This document shows, one piece after another, positions 16,947 through 24,558 of a stretch of 64,000 bases of DNA. Position 1 is the stretch's first letter. Each line of letters opens with the position of its first letter. The DNA comes from CAYUVF01 sp964448045. Its GTDB lineage: Bacteria > Bacteroidota > Rhodothermia > Rhodothermales > Salinibacteraceae. The position numbers and the translations under genes were made by a program. The stretch spans positions 1-64,000 of the forward strand of contig CAYUVF010000005.1 of assembly GCA_964448045.1 (NCBI GenBank). The letters are read 5' to 3'. The notes under the pieces are model-generated. The model worked only from the letters and a program-made list of their open reading frames with translations, made no database searches and had not been told where the DNA came from.

Positions 16947-18581
16947 TCAGGATTCAACTTGTTTCTCTTCGGGATCGGCAACTTCGGCTTCTCCCTCGGC
17001 TGCCTCGTCATCCCCAACGAGTTCAGCGGGGGTGTCGTTCGCTTCGGGCACCTCCTCGGCAACCGGCTCTTCAACGGGCTGATCGTTGGTTGGCTCGTCA
17101 TCGGTGGCGGATGCCTCCATAGCGGGATCGTCCAGCCCCGCCTCTGCACCATCGGCGTCTTCGACCGACAGGTCTTCACCATCTTCATCAACGGCTTCCG
17201 CTTCTTCGGCTTCCGCTTCTTCGGCTTCCGCTTCTTCGGCTTCCGCTTCTTCGGTCTCTTCGGACGGCTCAGCGGACGCTTCCTTCGGGGGTTCGATGGT
17301 AAACTGTCCGCGCTCCAGCTGCTGCGCAATCCCGGGGCCTTCTTCGAATTCGGTCTTAATAATATCTAAAACGCGCCTGGCGGTGTCACGGTCCAGTCCT
17401 GCGCGGCGGCCCAGCTCATCCACAGAGAGTTCAAGGACGGCCTTCCCTGTGTCGCAACCGATGTATTTGAGTTTCTCGATGGTCTCATCGGAGAGCTCGT
17501 CGCCAAACTCCTCAATATCGATGTCTTCCTCGTCAGCCGGAATTTCGCGGTAGACGTCGATCTCGAAGCCCGTCAGCTGTGAGGCCAGGCGGATGTTGAC
17601 ACCGCCTTTCCCGATCGCCTGGCTGACTTCATCCGCAACAACCTCAACCCGGGCACGGGGCGGATCGGCATCGGTGTTGAGCTTAACGCTCACCGGCTCC
17701 GCGGGCGAGAGCGCCCGAGAGATGAGCTGCTTGGGATCGTCTGACCACTGCAACACATCGATGTTTTCATTGGCGAGCTCGCGCACGACGGCGTGGATTC
17801 GCACGCCCTTAACACCCACGCAGGCACCGACGGGATCGACGCGCTCGTCGTGACTGACCACGGCCACTTTGGCCCGATCCCCCGGAATCCGAGCAATCTT
17901 TTTGATCTCTACGATGCCGTCGTAAATTTCGGGCACCTCGACTTCGAAGAGGCGCTCCATGAAAATCTCATCGGTGCGGCTTACGACGACCTGCGGATCA
18001 CTTCCGGCATCGCGCTTGACCTCTTTCACGACCGCACGGAGCATGTTACCCTTGCGATAGTGATCACGCGGAATCTGCTCGTTGCGGGGCAGCACCAGTT
18101 CGGTGCCCTCATGCATCAGCAGCGTTTCGTGGCGCCGCACCTGATAGATTTCGCCGACGACAATCTCACCGATCAGCTCGGAGTACTCCTCGTAGATCTG
18201 CTCCTTCTCGATGTCGCGAATCTTCTGCCGGAACGTCTGCCGCCCCATCATGACAGCGCGACGCCCGAAATCGGCAATGTCGAGCTCGCTGGCTACTTCG
18301 TCGCCGGCCTCGAAGTCTTCATCGATTTCCTTGGCATCGTCCACCTCGATCTCCGTCACTGGATCTTCGAGGTCCCAGTTATCCACGACCTCCCGGATGT
18401 GGAGAATCTGGATGTCGCCCTGCTCGGGGTTGAAGATGATCTCAAACGAATCATCGGCCCCATACCGTTTGCGAATCATCGCACGGATGACATCCTCAAC
18501 GATGATCTGCAACGTATCGCGGTCGATATCCTTGGCGCGGGCGATTTCCCCAAACGAGGAAACCAAGTCTGAACTTCGCAT
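16947..18581 (-). CDS. nusA: Transcription termination/antitermination factor NusA
   Basis: The 544-residue protein binds RNA polymerase and nascent RNA, controlling pausing, termination and antitermination. It shows the N-terminal polymerase-binding domain (to about 125), an S1 domain (about 135-200, GEIVVGEIYQVRR), and two KH domains (AKVAVVSHDERVDPVGACVG and IGKGGVNIRLASQLTG). A single helix-hairpin-helix-like repeat follows near 370-420 (CDTGKAVLELSVDELGRRAG). The last ~110 residues are extremely acidic, including a tandem EAEEA array. It follows rimP by 48 bp and precedes infB. Confidence 0.96.
   Translation of the reverse strand: MRSSDLVSSFGEIARAKDIDRDTLQIIVEDVIRAMIRKRYGADDSFEIIFNPEQGDIQILHIREVVDNWDLEDPVTEIEVDDAKEIDEDFEAGDEVASELDIADFGRRAVMMGRQTFRQKIRDIEKEQIYEEYSELIGEIVVGEIYQVRRHETLLMHEGTELVLPRNEQIPRDHYRKGNMLRAVVKEVKRDAGSDPQVVVSRTDEIFMERLFEVEVPEIYDGIVEIKKIARIPGDRAKVAVVSHDERVDPVGACVGVKGVRIHAVVRELANENIDVLQWSDDPKQLISRALSPAEPVSVKLNTDADPPRARVEVVADEVSQAIGKGGVNIRLASQLTGFEIDVYREIPADEEDIDIEEFGDELSDETIEKLKYIGCDTGKAVLELSVDELGRRAGLDRDTARRVLDIIKTEFEEGPGIAQQLERGQFTIEPPKEASAEPSEETEEAEAEEAEAEEAEAEEAEAVDEDGEDLSVEDADGAEAGLDDPAMEASATDDEPTNDQPVEEPVAEEVPEANDTPAELVGDDEAAEGEAEVADPEEKQVES
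17193..17252 (-). repeat. 15-bp tandem repeat (4 copies) in nusA
   Basis: Four exact copies of the 15-mer CGGCTTCCGCTTCTT (plus-strand reading) lie in frame. They encode a repeated five-residue Glu/Ala unit in the acidic tail of NusA. Copy number could vary between strains by slippage without breaking the frame. Confidence 0.85.
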
Positions 18582-18629
18582 AATCGGTCGGTCTTGTGAG
18601 CAAACGTGCAGTGAGCGGGCCGGCGAGCG

Positions 18630-19115
18630 TCACCAAGGCAGCTCAATTTTGGCGCGCTCGATGGCACTGTACGGAATCCGTGACGAGCGGTCGGGAGCGG
18701 CTTCTACCTCGATCGCCTCGTCATCGGCATTCGTCAGCGTCCCCACAATGGTCTCAGTCGTACGTCCATCCTTTGTATCATATTTAACGCGAATATCGCG
18801 GCCGACGTTCTTCTGAAACTGCGGTGGGAACTTCAGGGGGCGCTTGACCCCCGGCGAAGACACCTCCAGCCGGTACGCTCCGTCGATCTCATCGTCCATG
18901 TCGAGCAGGAATCCAACTTCTTCGCTGATGGTGGCCAGGTCATCGTGGTTCAAATCGCCTTCGCTGTCCACGAAAATCTCGATGACGCGCGTGCCTTTAT
19001 GGCCGCGCACCTCGACATCCACGAGGAAGTAACGGGCCCCAGTCAGCACCTCTTCGGTGACCGAGCGGACGTACGCCGCGATGCCTTCTATCGATTGTTG
19101 AACCCGGCTGCTCAT
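18630..19115 (-). CDS. rimP: Ribosome maturation factor RimP
   Basis: The 161-residue protein is required for 30S subunit maturation. Family features are an N-terminal alpha/beta domain with VEVRGHKGTRVIEIFVD, the conserved ISEEVGFLLD and YRLEVSSPGVKRPL segments, and a C-terminal SH3-like domain. I placed the start at the ATG at 19115 (MSSRVQQSIEG), which gives the normal RimP length; a longer frame extends to 19502 but its extra residues are not RimP-like and run into prfB. It heads the rimP-nusA-infB operon. Confidence 0.93.
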   Translation of the reverse strand: MSSRVQQSIEGIAAYVRSVTEEVLTGARYFLVDVEVRGHKGTRVIEIFVDSEGDLNHDDLATISEEVGFLLDMDDEIDGAYRLEVSSPGVKRPLKFPPQFQKNVGRDIRVKYDTKDGRTTETIVGTLTNADDEAIEVEAAPDRSSRIPYSAIERAKIELPW

Positions 19116-19206
19116 ACAGTAAAACGGTCTGCAATTGCCTCGTTGCAAAAAACGCTCGACCCCGACGTTGTCGAGACGAGCGCCAACGAAACCCGACTGT
19201 GTTCCA

Positions 19207-19237
19207 ACAGAAAAGGGCGGCATTGGGAGCCACCCTT
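19207..19237 (-). terminator. Intrinsic terminator after prfB
   Basis: On the minus strand AAGGGTGGC pairs with GCCGCCCTT over nine base pairs (one G-T), with a 7-base loop, followed by TTCTG. It lies about 94 bp beyond the prfB stop and 90 bp before rimP, so it could separate the two transcription units. The T-tract is short. Confidence 0.5.
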
Positions 19238-19330
19238 CTGGGCACCACAATCGGTGCGCGCTAATCCTGACGCACGCAGTAGGGAAAAACGCACCCTCCC
19301 CCCTGATGTTTCCAGAAACGCGGCCACCCC

Positions 19331-20468
19331 CTACTCGGGCTGGGCAGCCGGCGTTTCGATGTCTTGCATCAGATAGGCTTCGATGAACGGCTCCAAATGG
19401 CCATCCAACACCTTCTCGGCGTCGCTGACCTTCGTTTCCGTCCGGTGATCGTTGACCATCGTGTACGGATGGAGCACATACGAGCGGATCTGACTGCCCC
19501 ATTCAATCTTTTTCTTTTGATCTTCGAGCTCTTGCTTGGCCTGCTCCTGTATCTCCTTCTCGGCCTGATAGATGCGGCTTTTCAGCATCGTCTCGGCGCG
19601 ATTGCGGTTCTGCAGCTGGCTGCGCTCGGCCGTGCACTCGGCCACGATGCGCCGCTCGTCGCCATTCGAGAGCGTCCCGTTCCAGATGAGCCGCACGCCC
19701 GTCGCCACCTTGTTGACGTGCTGGCCGCCGCTGCCCCCGGAACGAAACGTCTGAAACTCGATCTCGCCATTGCTCAGATCCACCTCGATGTCATCATCCA
19801 CTTCCGGATAGACGAACACGCTCGCAAACGAGGTATGACGCCGGCTGCTGGAGTCGTACGGCGAGATGCGCACGAGGCGATGCACGCCCGACTCGGGTTT
19901 TAGATAGCCGTACGCGTACTTGCCTTCAATCTGCAACGAGGCGCTTTTGATGCCAGCCACATCTCCGGGCTGATGCTCCAGCAGCGACACATCGAAGCCT
20001 TGTTGCTCGGCCCATCGCGTGTACATGCGCAGTAGCATCTCGGCCCAATCCTGGCTCTCGGTACCCCCGGCCCCCGGATTGATGGTCAAAATCGCATCCC
20101 GCTTGTCATCCGGATCGTCGAGCATGCTCCGGAGCTCCAGGTTTTCGAGATCGGCCTCCAGCGACGCCGCCTCAGCCTGGATTTCGTCGTTCAGATCGGC
20201 GTCCTCCTCTTCCGCGAGCAGCAGCAGCGTTTCGATATCTTCGGCTTGCTGTTTGAGCTCCTCCCACGACGCGACCCAGTCCTGTTCTTCGGCGATGCGC
20301 TGCTCCACCTGCCGCGCCTCGTCCGGATCGTCCCAGAACCCCGGCTGCATCCGGCACTGGTTCAACTCCTCAATGATGGTCCGACGTTCTGCAACGTCAA
20401 AGATAGCCTCCGAGCGCATCGACGCGCTCGATGAGGCGGTGCAGATCGTCGTCAGTGTATTTTTTCAT
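19331..20468 (-). CDS. prfB: Peptide chain release factor 2, expressed by programmed +1 frameshift
   Basis: RF2 terminates translation at UGA and UAA. The reading starts at ATG 20468 (MKKYTDDDLHRL), runs 23 codons to an in-frame TGA at 20399-20397, and continues in the +1 frame to 19331. That gives a 378-residue product by joining 20468-20400 to 20398-19331. The +1-frame part holds the class I signatures: the GGQ motif (GSGGQHVNK) that triggers peptide hydrolysis, and RRHTSFASVFV. The stop-codon-recognition tripeptide reads SPY where E. coli RF2 has SPF. The frameshift makes RF2 synthesis depend inversely on its own level, since slow UGA recognition favours the shift. An internal ATG in the second frame at 20419 is not the real start. 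Confidence 0.95.
20396..20411 (-). promoter_or_regulatory. prfB programmed +1 frameshift site
   Basis: The minus strand reads GGAGG-CTAT-CTT-TGA-C. A Shine-Dalgarno-like GGAGG sits four bases upstream of the slippery CTT codon, followed by the in-frame TGA and a C, which is a poor termination context. The E. coli site has the same TATCTTTGAC core. The ribosome slips from CUU to UUU and resumes at GAC, giving Leu-Asp. Confidence 0.93.
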
Positions 20469-20479
20469 TGCAATAACGG
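20469..20479 (-). repeat. CCGTTATTGCA element, copy next to prfB start
   Basis: The minus-strand 11-mer CCGTTATTGCA ends directly at the prfB ATG. Two more exact copies lie at 2948-2958 and 38688-38698, all on the minus strand, and a partial copy is in the parC leader (46875-46887). The function is unknown. Confidence 0.5.
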
Positions 20480-20517
20480 ATTCAGGTTCGCCAGCTATCG
20501 GGCGGGGATTAAGCGAT

Positions 20518-20883
20518 TTATGCGGCTTCTGGTACCGTCGGGCGCCGATCAAACAGCCGGCCCAACAGGCCTCCCGTGAGCCCACCAAGGGCTCCCAGCA
20601 ACGCCCCGATGCATACCGTGGCCCCAACGACCAAGGCCGGAGGGGAGTTTCCCATTACGCCCCCCACTGTGTTCAGCATCACCCCCGTAGCCGGAGCCGC
20701 CGTGAGGTAGCTGAAGACCACCCAGGCCGCCCATTCCAGCCCCACCCCAGCCGCCCCAATCTTTAGCCCCGGTGTCGGCCGAGCGATCCATCCCCCAGCG
20801 GCGAGCCCCGCCAGTACCGTCCACCCCCATCCGAGCGTACTATGCAGGAGAAGAGCCAGCACCGAGGTCAACAAAATCCTCAT
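20518..20883 (-). CDS. Small hypothetical membrane protein
   Basis: The 121-residue protein is hydrophobic, Gly/Ala-rich and has about four predicted membrane spans (around 2-15, 18-33, 43-60 and 82-108). It ends in a short charged tail. I do not recognise a family. The ATG at 20883 (MRILLTSV) was preferred over a TTG two codons earlier. It lies 49 bp upstream of prfB and 84 bp downstream of the aminotransferase stop, all on the minus strand, so it may be co-transcribed with either. Confidence 0.6.
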   Translation of the reverse strand: MRILLTSVLALLLHSTLGWGWTVLAGLAAGGWIARPTPGLKIGAAGVGLEWAAWVVFSYLTAAPATGVMLNTVGGVMGNSPPALVVGATVCIGALLGALGGLTGGLLGRLFDRRPTVPEAA

Positions 20884-20967
20884 AAGCAAAGCTTAATTTT
20901 TACGTAAGGTGATGTGTCAAATAGGCCTCCAATAGAAGCAATTAGACCGACTTGATCAAGCATAATG

Positions 20968-22167
20968 TCATGCTTGATGCGCTTGCGCGAAGGCCCGGAT
21001 CCGGTCGACGGCCACTTTAATATCCTCCAGTCCTGTAGCATACGAGCAGCGCACGTACCCCGCCCCGCTGGGCCCGAAAGCATCGCCGGGGACGCAGGCC
21101 ACCTTTTGGTCGTGCAGGAGCTGCTGGGCAAACTCCTCAGATGACAATCCGGTGGAGCGAATATCAGGGAAGCAGTAGAACGCACCCTCCGGCTCGAAGG
21201 TCGGCAGCCCGGCATCGTTGAGACCGTCGACAATATATCGGCGGCGTTCATCATACGCCTGCCGCATCTCCTCCACTGCATCCTGCGCCTCCCGCATCGC
21301 CGCGACGGCGCCCACCTGCCCCATCGTCGGCGCGCTCATCACCATGTACTGATGCGCTTTGTACAGACCTTTCAGGATGGACTCGGGCGCGCAAGCATAT
21401 CCGATCCGCCATCCGGTCATCGCGTAGTTCTTCGAAAATCCGCCGAGGAGCACCGTCCGCTCCCGAAGCCCGTCAATGGAGGGCAGGCAGACGTGCCCGC
21501 GATCGTAGGCGGTACCGTAGATAAGCTGGTCGTAGATTTCATCCGAGATGACGAGCAAATCGTGCTCGATGACCACCTGTGCAATCGCCTCCAGCGTATC
21601 GCGGCGCAGCACCGCGCCGGTCGGGTTGTTCGGGTAGCCGAGGAAGAGCGCTTTCGATTGGGGCGTGATCCGCTCCTCAATATCGGCCGCCGTGACCTGA
21701 AAGTTGTGCTCCACTGAAGTTGGCACGGAGACGACATCGGCACCGGCGAAGCGAGCCGTCGGGCCGTATGAAACGAAGCAGGGCTCCGGGATCAGGATCT
21801 CATCGCCCGGATCGAGCAGTGCCAGCATCGTGCACTGCATCGCCTCACTCACCCCCACCGTCACAAGAATCTCATCGTCGATGTCGTAAGCAACTCCGTA
21901 GCGGGTCGACAGATACTCGGCGATGAGCTCACGCAGCTCTTCAAGTCCAGCGTTCGAGGTATAACTCGTCCGGCCATCGCGCAGGGCCTGGATGCCGGCT
22001 TCGATGACCGGATCGGGCGAGACGAAATCGGGTTCGCCGATGCCCAGTGAGATCACATCATCCATCGTGGCGGCAATCTCAAAAAACCGGCGGATGCCAC
22101 TGGGCGGGACGGAGCGGATTCGCGCGGACAGGCGCTCGTTCTGCGCAGTGGAGGGAGACGTCGACAT
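20968..22167 (-). CDS. PLP-dependent aminotransferase class I/II
   Basis: The 399-residue protein is a fold-type I aminotransferase. The PLP lysine is Lys246 in GGFSKNYAMTGWRIGY; YPNNPTGAV (Asn-Pro contact), SDEIYDQLIY and the C-terminal RCSYATG arginine are also present. It resembles the aspartate/aromatic group (AspC/PatA-like, subgroup I gamma), which make or degrade amino acids with 2-oxoglutarate as partner. The amino-donor specificity is not readable from sequence. An ATCAAGCAT/ATGCTTGAT inverted repeat overlaps its stop codon (20955-20978) but has no T-tract. Confidence 0.9.
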   Translation of the reverse strand: MSTSPSTAQNERLSARIRSVPPSGIRRFFEIAATMDDVISLGIGEPDFVSPDPVIEAGIQALRDGRTSYTSNAGLEELRELIAEYLSTRYGVAYDIDDEILVTVGVSEAMQCTMLALLDPGDEILIPEPCFVSYGPTARFAGADVVSVPTSVEHNFQVTAADIEERITPQSKALFLGYPNNPTGAVLRRDTLEAIAQVVIEHDLLVISDEIYDQLIYGTAYDRGHVCLPSIDGLRERTVLLGGFSKNYAMTGWRIGYACAPESILKGLYKAHQYMVMSAPTMGQVGAVAAMREAQDAVEEMRQAYDERRRYIVDGLNDAGLPTFEPEGAFYCFPDIRSTGLSSEEFAQQLLHDQKVACVPGDAFGPSGAGYVRCSYATGLEDIKVAVDRIRAFAQAHQA

Positions 22168-22386
22168 AAAAACAAGCGAATCAATCGAGAAGATCGGCGT
22201 GGTAGCTGTGGTATGGTATCATAGGAAAATTGAGTCAAAGGTTCAGGGAAGAAGCGGTGCAATAGCGCTGAGCGTGCGCTCGCTCTTGAGAACCCTCGGC
22301 GTAGGCGATATACTGGGATGATGCTCCGGCTTGGTCGACCCGACCCGCCTGTGTGAACTGATTTCCCGACACGAACTCGGAAACCC

Positions 22387-23877
22387 ATGGCAGATTCGTT
22401 TCAAAACTACATCGACGGCTCCTGGCGCGACGCCTCCGCGGGCCAGACCTTTAAGAGCACCAATCCCGCCGACGTAAACGACACGATCGGGACGTTTCCC
22501 GACTCGGGTCCGGCCGATATTGACGGCGCCGCCGAGGCCGCCCGCGCCGCATTTGACGACTGGCGCCTGACACCCGCCCCCGAGCGCGGCAAGATCCTTC
22601 AGCGGGCTGGCGATATTCTCACCGAGCGGAAAGCCGACATCGCGCGGGAGATGACGCGCGAGATGGGCAAACCCTTCTTTGAAACGAAAGGCGACGTGCA
22701 GGAGGCCATCGACACGGCCTACTACGCCGCCTCGGAGACGCGCCGCCTCTTCGGCCACACGGTGCCGAGCGAACTACCCGACAAATTTAACATGAGCATC
22801 CGGCGTCCCGTGGGTGTGTGCGGCATGATCACGGCCTGGAATTTTCCCGTTGCTGTGCCGTCTTGGAAAATCTTCCCCGCACTGGCTGCCGGCAATACGG
22901 TCCTCTTTAAACCCAGCGAAGACGCCCCCAAGAGCGGCATGCTTTACGCGCAGACGCTGATCGACGCCGGAGTCCCTGCCGGGGTGCTGAACCTCGTCCA
23001 GGGCGGCGGCGCAGCCGGTCAGGCGCTGGTCGAACACCCTGAGGTCGACGCGATCGCCTTCACAGGTTCGACCGCTACCGGGTCGTCCATCGCCGAGACA
23101 TGCGGACGCCTCCACAAGCAAGTGTCGCTGGAGATGGGCGGCAAAAATCCCATGATTATCATGGCCGACGCCAATCTGGAGCTCGCGCTCGACGGCGTCA
23201 TCTGGGGCGCCTTCGGCACCACGGGCCAGCGCTGCACCGCCACGAGCCGGCTCATCTGCCACGAATCGGTCCACGACGAATTTGTGCAGATGATCCAGGA
23301 TGAGGCAGAAACGCTGGTCCTGGGCTACGGCAATGACGAGGGCGTCGATGTGGGACCGCTCATCAATCAGGCGGCGCTCGACAAAGTGAGCCGCTACATC
23401 GATATCGGCCAAAATGAAGGCGCCCGCCTCATCATGGGCGGCCAGCGCGCCACCGGCGAGGGACTGGACGACGGGTTCTTCTTTGAGCCAACCCTCTTCA
23501 CCGAGGTCGACCCCGAGATGCGGATTGCGCAGGAGGAGATCTTTGGCCCCGTGCTTTCCGTCTTCCGCGTCAGTTCCTACGACGAGGCCGTGGAGGTCGC
23601 CAACAACACCGATTACGGATTATCGTCGAGCATCTACACGCAGGACGTCAAGAAATCCTTTCGGGCCATGCGCGACCTCGAAGCCGGCATCACTTACGTT
23701 AACGGGCCAACCATCGGCGCCGAGGCGCATATGCCCTTCGGTGGGGTTAAAAATACGGGCAACGGCCACCGTGAAGGCGGATGGGAGGTGTTCGACTTCT
23801 TCACCGAAACGAAGACCGTCTACGTCGACTACTCCGGCCAACTTCAGAAAGCGCAGATGGACAACGTGGACGATTAA
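22387..23877 (+). CDS. NAD(P)-dependent aldehyde dehydrogenase family protein
   Basis: The 496-residue enzyme has all the catalytic features of the family. Asn152 lies in ITAWNFPVAVP, Glu249 in LEMGGKNP, Cys283 in GQRCTATSR, and EEIFGPVLSVF is near residue 387. It should oxidise an aldehyde to the acid with NAD(P)+. The overall pattern resembles ALDH groups such as semialdehyde or 2,5-dioxovalerate-type dehydrogenases, but the substrate is not deducible. It is monocistronic: it diverges from the aminotransferase across a 219-bp gap and is closed by a strong intrinsic terminator. Confidence 0.93.
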   Translation: MADSFQNYIDGSWRDASAGQTFKSTNPADVNDTIGTFPDSGPADIDGAAEAARAAFDDWRLTPAPERGKILQRAGDILTERKADIAREMTREMGKPFFETKGDVQEAIDTAYYAASETRRLFGHTVPSELPDKFNMSIRRPVGVCGMITAWNFPVAVPSWKIFPALAAGNTVLFKPSEDAPKSGMLYAQTLIDAGVPAGVLNLVQGGGAAGQALVEHPEVDAIAFTGSTATGSSIAETCGRLHKQVSLEMGGKNPMIIMADANLELALDGVIWGAFGTTGQRCTATSRLICHESVHDEFVQMIQDEAETLVLGYGNDEGVDVGPLINQAALDKVSRYIDIGQNEGARLIMGGQRATGEGLDDGFFFEPTLFTEVDPEMRIAQEEIFGPVLSVFRVSSYDEAVEVANNTDYGLSSSIYTQDVKKSFRAMRDLEAGITYVNGPTIGAEAHMPFGGVKNTGNGHREGGWEVFDFFTETKTVYVDYSGQLQKAQMDNVDD

Positions 23878-23905
23878 TCGGCCTCTACCGGCTTCTGTTT
23901 TTCAC

Positions 23906-23936
23906 GGCCCGCAGGTCCCCGCCTGTGGGCCTTTTT
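23906..23936 (+). terminator. Intrinsic terminator of the aldehyde dehydrogenase gene
   Basis: GGCCCGCAGG pairs with CCTGTGGGCC (10 bp, one G-T) around a six-base loop and is followed by TTTTTG. It lies 29 bp after the stop codon on the plus strand, and just beyond the end of the convergent gene at 23954. Confidence 0.85.
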
Positions 23937-23953
23937 GTTAGCCGCCTCTGGTA

Positions 23954-24331
23954 TCAGATATTCCGTGCGGTGGGGTCGAAATCGTAGTCATGCCGGTTGC
24001 AACCCGACGGATCGAACACTTGCACGTAGCGCTCCAGTAGATCTTGTGCCTCCAATTTGCGCTGAAACAAGTTTGGATTCAGCCGAAAGTGCATGTGCGT
24101 CGCCTCCCGCTCCTCGATGCAGCGGCTGCACCACGGTTTGCCCCAAAACGGATTGCCCAAATCACCGTGCCCGATGTAAATCGGCACCCAGGTGTGATGG
24201 GGGCTGATGCGCGCGAAGATAAAGTTGCCGATCAGGCCCTTGCGCGGCCGCTCCGAAATCGGCAATACGTGATAGGGATAGCGCTTACCACTGTCCCCTC
24301 GCCAGTGAACTCGATTGATCTTGCTCGACAT
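23954..24331 (-). CDS. Small hypothetical protein, possibly a degenerate GIY-YIG-like domain
   Basis: The 125-residue protein contains an FIFARI...WVPIYIGHGDL stretch that recalls the YVFTKR...YVGQT core of a small GIY-YIG-like family. Further on come ATHMHFRLN and a C-terminal GCNR, positions that match that family's C-terminal helix and end. The usual catalytic Arg of the GIY-YIG nucleases is not obvious, so it may be a non-catalytic relative. This comparison is from memory and is tentative. The gene is convergent with the aldehyde dehydrogenase and divergent from the CoA-transferase (227-bp gap). Confidence 0.5.
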   Translation of the reverse strand: MSSKINRVHWRGDSGKRYPYHVLPISERPRKGLIGNFIFARISPHHTWVPIYIGHGDLGNPFWGKPWCSRCIEEREATHMHFRLNPNLFQRKLEAQDLLERYVQVFDPSGCNRHDYDFDPTARNI

Positions 24332-24558
24332 AGATCGTTCGCGTGTGAATGGATAGCGCTACCGCCCCCCGACCGTTCTTTAGCCCGCCATCTCTTGTTT
24401 TCGGCCTGCCGGACCCAGGGCTTAATTGGCCCTTCGCATTTCCCTGGCGTTTGTTAACTCCCCGCAAGTTTTAGCATCCGAGCATTGATCCTACGGGCCT
24501 GCTTTCGGATACTGCTTCTAACCCGCTCGCCCCTCGTCCACCACCGTGCCCGTCCACT

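Noticed and set aside
19331..20419. prfB as a simple gene starting at the internal ATG at 20419
   Set aside because: The upstream frame ends in the conserved RF2 frameshift site, and the usual N-terminal helix is only made if translation starts at 20468 and shifts.
19331..20468. prfB as a pseudogene or sequencing error
   Set aside because: The frame change coincides exactly with the known GGAGG/CTTTGAC frameshift context, which a random error would not.
20955..20978. ATCAAGCAT/ATGCTTGAT inverted repeat at the aminotransferase stop codon as a terminator
   Set aside because: The stem overlaps the coding end and lacks a T-tract on the minus strand, so I do not call it a terminator.
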